DNA of 64,000 nucleotides from Anaerolineales bacterium (GTDB taxonomy: Bacteria; Chloroflexota; Anaerolineae; Anaerolineales; DRMV01), in NCBI GenBank assembly GCA_026996855.1, contig JALWJZ010000103.1:1-64000 (forward strand), in the 5' to 3' direction. The notes below the pieces were generated by a model. The model saw only the letters and a program-made list of their open reading frames with translations, searched no databases and was not told where the DNA came from. This document shows, piece after piece, positions 59,846 through 64,000 of the stretch. The translations under genes were made by a program, and so were the position numbers. The number at the start of each line of letters is the position of its first letter. The first letter of the stretch is position 1.

Positions 59846-60230
59846 GAATAGCCTGCTCCTTGGGTATCTGTCCCAGGCTCCAATCTCTCACGGCTTTGGC
59901 GGCCTGCAAGACGGCCTGTCTCTCCGGTTCCAGGGCTTCCACGCGTTGCTCATTCACCAATCGAAGCGTTTCCTCGTACAGCCATTGGCCGCGCACGGCG
60001 TCAGGGTTCCCGTCCAAAATCTCGGCCAGAGCCTCGGTTTGGCGGCGCAGCGCCGCCAGTTCGCGGTCATAGGCCCGTTCCTCCTTGAGGATTTGCCACT
60101 CCGTCCAGGTCAACAGTCGGTCTGGTGCCAGGGACTTCCCCAAAGCACCCAGGCCCACCATCACCGCCAGGACAATCAGAAAAGCGCCTATGAGCATAGG
60201 CATTCGTTTGACTTCTAATTCAATCTCCAT
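59808..60230 (-). CDS. Membrane protein with a coiled-coil cytoplasmic or external tail
   Basis: 140 residues: one N-terminal helix (MLIGAFLIVLAVMVGLGALG) and a long charged helical region (about 45-140) that could form a coiled coil. CAGGAGGTG precedes the ATG. No family was recognised. It lies in the pilus-associated gene string. Confidence 0.6.
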   Translation of the reverse strand: MEIELEVKRMPMLIGAFLIVLAVMVGLGALGKSLAPDRLLTWTEWQILKEERAYDRELAALRRQTEALAEILDGNPDAVRGQWLYEETLRLVNEQRVEALEPERQAVLQAAKAVRDWSLGQIPKEQAIHALEQAVRELEK

Positions 60231-60293
60231 GAGACCACCTCCTGGGGGCCGCCCCTGGCAGGCCGCCTAAGTGACGGCCCCAGGCGGCAGTGC

Positions 60294-60428
60294 TCAGGGC
60301 AAAAGGCGGGCGAGGGCGAGGAACCGAGCCAAAACCCACCGGTTCACAGCCTGGCCAACTTTGAGAATGAAGAGCAGTTTGAGAACCAGCAGCCAGGCCA
60401 TCATGCTGAGGGATGCAGAGCCGCGCAT
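60294..60428 (-). CDS. Small hydrophobic protein (44 residues)
   Basis: Shorter than the ORF-track limit as a separate entry. The ATG at 60428 has GGGAGG seven bases upstream. The peptide is a membrane-type helix followed by a basic, amphipathic tail (MRGSASLSMMAWLLVLKLLF...). It lies between the TadG-like and coiled-coil membrane genes and could be a minor pilus or assembly component. Confidence 0.5.
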   Translation of the reverse strand: MRGSASLSMMAWLLVLKLLFILKVGQAVNRWVLARFLALARLLP

Positions 60429-60511
60429 GGGAAACCTCCCACAAGTGATTTCCCCATGCCGCGACGAAGTGCCGGGAGCATGGGTACCCAAATGCTCCCG
60501 GCACTTTTCCC

Positions 60512-60940
60512 TCAGCGCGTGCGGAACGTGCCCTCGGCATCCGCCCAACCCTCCAACGCGACCGTACGAGGAAGAAACCACAGAGACACTTGACCACGAC
60601 TCACACAACGAATGCGACGCTCACCTACAGGATGGGCTGCAAAAGAAACCCCCTGCAAAACAGGGGCACCCTGGAGGGTGCGCAGGAACATGGCACGCCC
60701 CACCTGCAAGGCTCGCGGGGACCATTTCATGCGTTTCACGCCTGTTTGTTTGAAAGCATCCACACCGTCCTCAAAAGCCACTTGAACGGCTGCCTCGCAT
60801 CCCGCGTCCGTGGCCACCTGCAATCGGGCGTCAGCGTAAAGCAAGCGGAGGCCGTCAATGACCAACGCCATCAACGGCATGAGGACGAAGCCCAGGAGAA
60901 GGGCCGTCCATGCCAGCGACGAGGCTCGAACGGGGCGCAT
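60512..60940 (-). CDS. TadE/TadG-like pseudopilin-type protein
   Basis: 142 residues from the ATG at 60940, overlapping the TGA of the gene before it (TGATG) with AAGGAGG upstream. The N-terminal helix (SLAWTALLLGFVLMPLMALVIDGLRLLYADARLQVATDAGCEAAVQ, abbreviated in reading) has the TadE/TadG pattern: hydrophobic helix, then a helical Ala-rich stretch. Such proteins are minor pilins of Flp pili. Confidence 0.72.
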   Translation of the reverse strand: MRPVRASSLAWTALLLGFVLMPLMALVIDGLRLLYADARLQVATDAGCEAAVQVAFEDGVDAFKQTGVKRMKWSPRALQVGRAMFLRTLQGAPVLQGVSFAAHPVGERRIRCVSRGQVSLWFLPRTVALEGWADAEGTFRTR

Positions 60941-61341
60941 CACCATCCCTCCTTGCGGAAGGTGGCCCTGGCCTGGCCATGAAAATCCGACATGTTCACG
61001 CCGAACCAAGAGGCCAGGCCCTTGAAGTAGTTGGGCACGGTGAAGTCTACGATGACCTGAACCTCACCGCCTCGTTCGGACGCCGCGACGACTCGAACGC
61101 GGTATTGCCCTACCGGGGCCACGGCGATGCGCTGCATGGCCGCCTGACGTGCGAGAGCGGCCGGATTCTCCTGCGCCACGGAACCCATGCGGGCACCGTA
61201 GTTGGCCGCATTGGACGCCAGCAACCCCGCGTAGCCAAAAAGGGCCAGGTTGAAAAGCCCTATGGAGAGCAACAGAAGCAGCGGGTAGGTAAAAGCGGCT
61301 TCTTCCAATTCCCCGCGGCGTTTACGCCACCATCGCCACAT
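60940..61341 (-). CDS. TadE-like minor pilin
   Basis: 133 residues. A short basic segment ends in RRGELEEAAFTYPLLLLLSIGLFNL. The Glu-rich stretch before the hydrophobic helix is the typical processing region of TadE-like pseudopilins. NAANYGARMGSVAQ follows. GGAGGTGAG precedes the ATG. It is coupled to the gene at 60512. Confidence 0.78.
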   Translation of the reverse strand: MWRWWRKRRGELEEAAFTYPLLLLLSIGLFNLALFGYAGLLASNAANYGARMGSVAQENPAALARQAAMQRIAVAPVGQYRVRVVAASERGGEVQVIVDFTVPNYFKGLASWFGVNMSDFHGQARATFRKEGW

Positions 61342-61356
61342 CCCAATCTCACCTCC

Positions 61357-61536
61357 CTACAAACGGCTGGCCAGAGATTGGAAGGTCTGACTGACACGGC
61401 TCCCCAGCGCATACACACCAACTACGGCCACCAAGACGAAGAAAGCAATGAGTAACGCCTTTTCATCCAGTTCCCCGCGACGCTCTTCCAGCCAAAGGCG
61501 CATTTTGATAACCTTCAACATCAGACACTCGACCAT
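61357..61536 (-). CDS. Flp-type major pilin candidate
   Basis: 59 residues from the ATG at 61536 with GAAGGAGGT seven bases upstream. The ORF-track start lies beyond a terminator. The layout is that of Flp/Fap pilins: a short basic leader (MRLWLEERRGELDEKALLIAF, read as leader, processing Glu-rich site, then helix), a 22-residue hydrophobic segment and a brief tail (VSQTFQSLASRL). It is directly preceded by a terminator hairpin. Confidence 0.75.
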   Translation of the reverse strand: MVECLMLKVIKMRLWLEERRGELDEKALLIAFFVLVAVVGVYALGSRVSQTFQSLASRL

Positions 61537-61566
61537 ATCATTACCTCCTTCAGGCGGATTTAAAGC

Positions 61567-61598
61567 AAAAAGGCGTACTACCCCTCCGGTAGTACGCC
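61567..61598 (-). terminator. Terminator just upstream of the Flp-like pilin gene
   Basis: GGCGTACTACC pairs with GGTAGTACGCC (11 bp, 5-nt loop), followed on the minus strand by TTTTTG. It is only about 30 bp before the pilin start, so it acts as an end for upstream transcripts or as an attenuator. Confidence 0.93.
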
Positions 61599-61610
61599 AG
61601 TCATTTCGCA

Positions 61611-62000
61611 TTATAGAGCCATGGACGCAATGGTCAAGACCAAAGCGCCTAAAAAGAAACCCGGAAGAGCGGGAAACGGCGACCGAAACCCCTGGCCAGC
61701 CCACCACAGCATAGCACCCAACCATGCACCAATGGGCAAAACGGGATTAACCAGACTCATAGCGCTCAGGGTCAGCACATCCGCCGAACCCATCCAAGAA
61801 CGAAGAAGAAGGCCCAAACCAAACCACACCACAGCCCATATCCAGGCTTCCAGTCCTCCCATAGAGAGACGAAGGGTTATGGCCCAAAACAACATCCCGG
61901 CAAGCGTCCATGCATTCACCTGCCGCGAACGCAGGTCCTGCCAGGCGGCCAGGCCCAACAAGACCAGAAACCCTACCATACCCCAGGCAGAAGCCGCCAT
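61611..62000 (-). CDS. Prepilin peptidase (A24, TadV/CpaA-like)
   Basis: 129 residues from the ATG at 62000 with GGAGGG upstream. The first catalytic Asp lies in AAWQDLRSRQVNAW. The second lies in GSADVLTL, a variant of the GxGD motif. About five helices with no methylase domain, as in CpaA/TadV. It should cleave the leader of the pilin at 61357 and perhaps of the TadE-like proteins. Confidence 0.85.
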   Translation of the reverse strand: MAASAWGMVGFLVLLGLAAWQDLRSRQVNAWTLAGMLFWAITLRLSMGGLEAWIWAVVWFGLGLLLRSWMGSADVLTLSAMSLVNPVLPIGAWLGAMLWWAGQGFRSPFPALPGFFLGALVLTIASMAL

Positions 62001-62563
62001 CGTACCCTCCGGGCGTACTCGGTGTAACCGTCCAAAATCCCCTCTTCCCACTGAATACGCAGCAACACCGTTACGGTGAGCACCGCGGCCAGAGCCAGAT
62101 TGCGCAGGGAGGGGTTCAGAAGCACAACCGGTATCAAACTCAGGGTTTCCCCAGCATACATAGGGTGTCGAATGAACCGATAAGGGCCGTGTGTGACCAA
62201 ACCCCGGTCCGCAGGTGCAACACCAAAAGCCGCACCCAGGGAAACCATCCCCCACAAAGCCAGGCCCACACCCACCAGGCCCAATGCTTCAGCCCACCAT
62301 GTCGTATGACCCGCTTCCAATCCCTGGGGGAGAACAGCGTCTATCCATGCGATGACCTTCTGATACCAGGGAGCGTCTCTCCGGGCCGCCCGCCGATGCC
62401 AAAGGCGGAAGGCAGCCAATCCGCCGTGCAAAGCCACGGCCAAGGACAACCAATTTCCCATATCTACAAACCGGCGCAGATTGATGCCGGCCAGCAGAAC
62501 CAGGAAAGCAGTACCTATCAGGGTGAGGCAAACATGGAGAACACGGGAGCACCCAGTACCCAT
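61973..62563 (-). CDS. Isoprenylcysteine/phospholipid methyltransferase-like membrane protein
   Basis: 196 residues, four to five helices. The C-terminal motif LVTHGPYRFIRHPMYAGE with a later GYTEYARRVRWRLLPG is characteristic of the PEMT/ICMT-like SAM-dependent membrane methyltransferases. In a pilus cluster it might methylate the processed pilin N-terminus, since the A24 peptidase here has no methylase domain. This is inference. The start is uncertain because it overlaps the TadC-like gene by 46 bp and has no good ribosome site. Confidence 0.72.
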   Translation of the reverse strand: MGTGCSRVLHVCLTLIGTAFLVLLAGINLRRFVDMGNWLSLAVALHGGLAAFRLWHRRAARRDAPWYQKVIAWIDAVLPQGLEAGHTTWWAEALGLVGVGLALWGMVSLGAAFGVAPADRGLVTHGPYRFIRHPMYAGETLSLIPVVLLNPSLRNLALAAVLTVTVLLRIQWEEGILDGYTEYARRVRWRLLPGVW

Positions 62564-63378
62564 AGAAGGAACCCCACGAAAGGCATGAAGTAAAAGATAG
62601 CCGCGGCCAACACCAACTGGCTGTCCAGTTTCTTGGCCCGTGCCATAACGTCTGTGCGATATTCACGAGCCATAGCGCGGGCAATTTCCGACATGAGAAA
62701 AGCCCCCTGGGTACCCTTCCGGGCCACCATGTCCAATTGGACGGCCAGCATCAAAATTTCCGGCACACCGCGGGAAAACTTGCGGGCATAATCCAGGAAC
62801 ATGCCCACCGCAGGGGGACGGGAAAACAGCGGACGTCCGGTTTTCCGAGCCTGCTCGACGGCCTCAGCAATGAAACGGTGAAGCGGGCCTGAGAGTTGCG
62901 CGGCGCGTTCCAAAGCCAGGTCCGGTGATGCGCCCGCGGCCAGTTCCGCAGCCATGACAGTTGCCAATTCAGGAAGTTGACGTTTAGCCAATCGCTTCGC
63001 GCGGGAGGCCCGGTTTCGTACTTTGAGGATGGGGTAATACGTGAGAAGCAGGGGCAGAAACCAGGCCAACCCTTTTGGAATGCCAACAACCAGGAAAAGG
63101 GCCAGATACCCAAATGCCGTCATGACCGCGGCTTCCCCAAGGACGCGGTACGCCGTCACGTTTTTCAAGTACCCGGCTCGCTGCGCCCAGGTCAAATCCT
63201 CTCGGATACGCTTGAGGGAAAACGGGAAACGCTTGGCCAACCAAGCCCCAAATTGCTCCAAGGTACCCCCTTCTCTTCCGCGGTATTCAGCCAAAATCGC
63301 GGTCGGACGGCGAGATAGTCCCAAATCCAAGGCCCAATATACGGCCAGGCCCAAAGCAAACGCTGCGAAGAAAGTCAT
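62518..63378 (-). CDS. TadC-like type II secretion/pilus inner-membrane platform protein
   Basis: 286 residues from the ATG at 63378 (GGGAGGTG, four-base overlap with the gene before). The ORF-track start is much too long. T2SSF-domain pattern: LPELATVMAAELAAGASPDLALERAAQL near 135, then helices and a C-terminal hydrophobic pair. It pairs with the TadB-like protein encoded upstream to form the platform turned by the TadA ATPase, which is not in this window. Confidence 0.85.
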   Translation of the reverse strand: MTFFAAFALGLAVYWALDLGLSRRPTAILAEYRGREGGTLEQFGAWLAKRFPFSLKRIREDLTWAQRAGYLKNVTAYRVLGEAAVMTAFGYLALFLVVGIPKGLAWFLPLLLTYYPILKVRNRASRAKRLAKRQLPELATVMAAELAAGASPDLALERAAQLSGPLHRFIAEAVEQARKTGRPLFSRPPAVGMFLDYARKFSRGVPEILMLAVQLDMVARKGTQGAFLMSEIARAMAREYRTDVMARAKKLDSQLVLAAAIFYFMPFVGFLLWVLGAPVFSMFASP

Positions 63379-64000
63379 AGGCTCACCTCCCGAATGAGGC
63401 CCTGGATATAGAAATAGCCCACCACCCCCCAGACCACGAGAAGCACCAAAAGTACCTGATTGAACGGCTGGTAAAACAGGGCTTTGGTCTGGGGGTTGGA
63501 CATGATGACAACAAGACCGGTACCCAAGGCCAACAAAATCACTCGGATAGTACCCCATGCACCGGCCGCCGCGGCCATGGCCTCGGCGCGGGCGTCCAGG
63601 ATGTGGGTGAGGTTCTCGGCCACCATGTTGAAAGCCTCTACATAACCCACGCCGCCGGTTTCCCACACGCGCTTCAATTCCCGAAGGAACAGCACCAGAG
63701 TTGGCGAAAGCATTTCGGCTTCCTGGATGGCTTGTTGAAAAGCGCGGCCGGGTTCCCGGTGAAGCCGATGGACGAAGGTCTGCATCCACTTCCTCAGCGG
63801 GCTGTTCTGCTCCATGCTTTCGAGCACTTCATCCAGGGCTTGCAAAAGATTGGGGGTGATGGGAAGGGTGGCAGCCAGGCGGGTCAGCACCAAAGGGAGT
63901 TCCTTTTCCATGCGCTGACGAAAGTCCTTCCACTTGGTCTCTACCCAGGTGCGCACCAGGAAATAAGATGCTACAGGGGATGCAAGGACAAAGACAGGTG
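63375..64000 (-). CDS. TadB-like platform protein, 5' partial
   Basis: The frame is open to base 64000, so the GTG at 63956 is not the true start. Visible residues (SYFLVRTWVETKWKDF...) continue a membrane helix from outside the window. T2SSF-type pattern: LPLVLTRLAATLPITPNLLQALDEVL, FVHRLHREPGRAFQQAI, then two C-terminal helices. The next upstream gene is likely tadA, or further components of the cluster. Confidence 0.82.
   Translation of the reverse strand, partial: PVFVLASPVASYFLVRTWVETKWKDFRQRMEKELPLVLTRLAATLPITPNLLQALDEVLESMEQNSPLRKWMQTFVHRLHREPGRAFQQAIQEAEMLSPTLVLFLRELKRVWETGGVGYVEAFNMVAENLTHILDARAEAMAAAAGAWGTIRVILLALGTGLVVIMSNPQTKALFYQPFNQVLLVLLVVWGVVGYFYIQGLIREVSL

Larger units (their letters stand above)
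54011..64000. mobile_element. tRNA-Ser-integrated element carrying a Tad-type pilus cluster (right end outside window)
   Basis: It is bounded on the left by the tRNA-Ser fragment, immediately followed by a tyrosine recombinase. It continues with a toxin-antitoxin pair, zinc-binding and nuclease-like proteins, an OB-like protein, and pilus-assembly genes, all on the minus strand. The far attachment site, expected to be an intact tRNA-Ser, is beyond 64000. By eye the base composition of the pilus part is less GC-rich than the rest of the window. No relaxase or coupling ATPase is visible yet. Confidence 0.78.

Overview
The window is GC-rich DNA from a bacterium that looks like a thermophilic member of the Chloroflexota (Anaerolineae or a close relative). 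Evidence: BpsA-type branched-polyamine synthesis, surface proteins with Pro/Thr linkers, a MutL-like/KOW/DUF6754 gene cluster that I associate with this phylum, TrmFO, and a fused XDH. No rRNA gene or complete tRNA gene was seen. The phylum assignment is inference from gene content.

Layout. 1-3.6 kb: end of a CapA-like protein, then a gamma-glutamyltransferase with a small downstream gene. 3.8-11.8 kb: a seven-gene minus-strand envelope cluster (DUF6754 protein, membrane protein, zinc-ribbon repeat protein, membrane protein, MutL-like ASKHA ATPase, barrel/KOW protein, LPXTG-like protein). 11.9-16.6 kb: thioredoxin, SppA, a DUF6391-like protein and an (alpha/alpha)6-barrel glycosidase-like protein. 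16.6-22.7 kb: a sulfur amino-acid locus. A textbook promoter and a SAM-I riboswitch with terminator precede a threonine-synthase-like PLP enzyme, a one-chain MoaD-MoeB-rhodanese fusion, a macro-domain protein and a bifunctional homocysteine methyltransferase/MTHFR. I read this as a candidate thiocarboxylate-dependent homocysteine/methionine pathway. 22.8-25.2 kb: a K+-independent proton-pumping pyrophosphatase. 25.2-34.3 kb: a purine uptake and oxidation locus (BMP-type ABC transporter plus xanthine-dehydrogenase-like subunits), interrupted by an orphan antitoxin and palindromic repeats.

34.9-40.9 kb: a 2014-residue alpha-2-macroglobulin with an intact thioester motif. 41-43 kb: bpsA and speD behind a long, structured leader. 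43.1-53.9 kb: TrmFO, UPF0175, ADP-forming acyl-CoA synthetase, RlmN, a membrane protein, an HMCES/YedK homologue, two glycosyltransferase-like genes and GltX.

54.0 kb to the window end: an integrative element. A displaced 3' fragment of tRNA-Ser(UGA) lies next to a tyrosine recombinase. Then come a RelE-type toxin and its antitoxin, zinc-binding and nuclease-like proteins, a run of strong hairpins, and a Tad/Flp-type pilus cluster (TadB/TadC, prepilin peptidase, Flp pilin, two TadE/G-like proteins). The element runs past the right edge.

Three dispersed repeat families occupy the larger gaps: a 33-bp palindromic GC-rich unit, a GAATGAGC-type short repeat, and a repeat of about 145 bp present in two opposite-facing copies.
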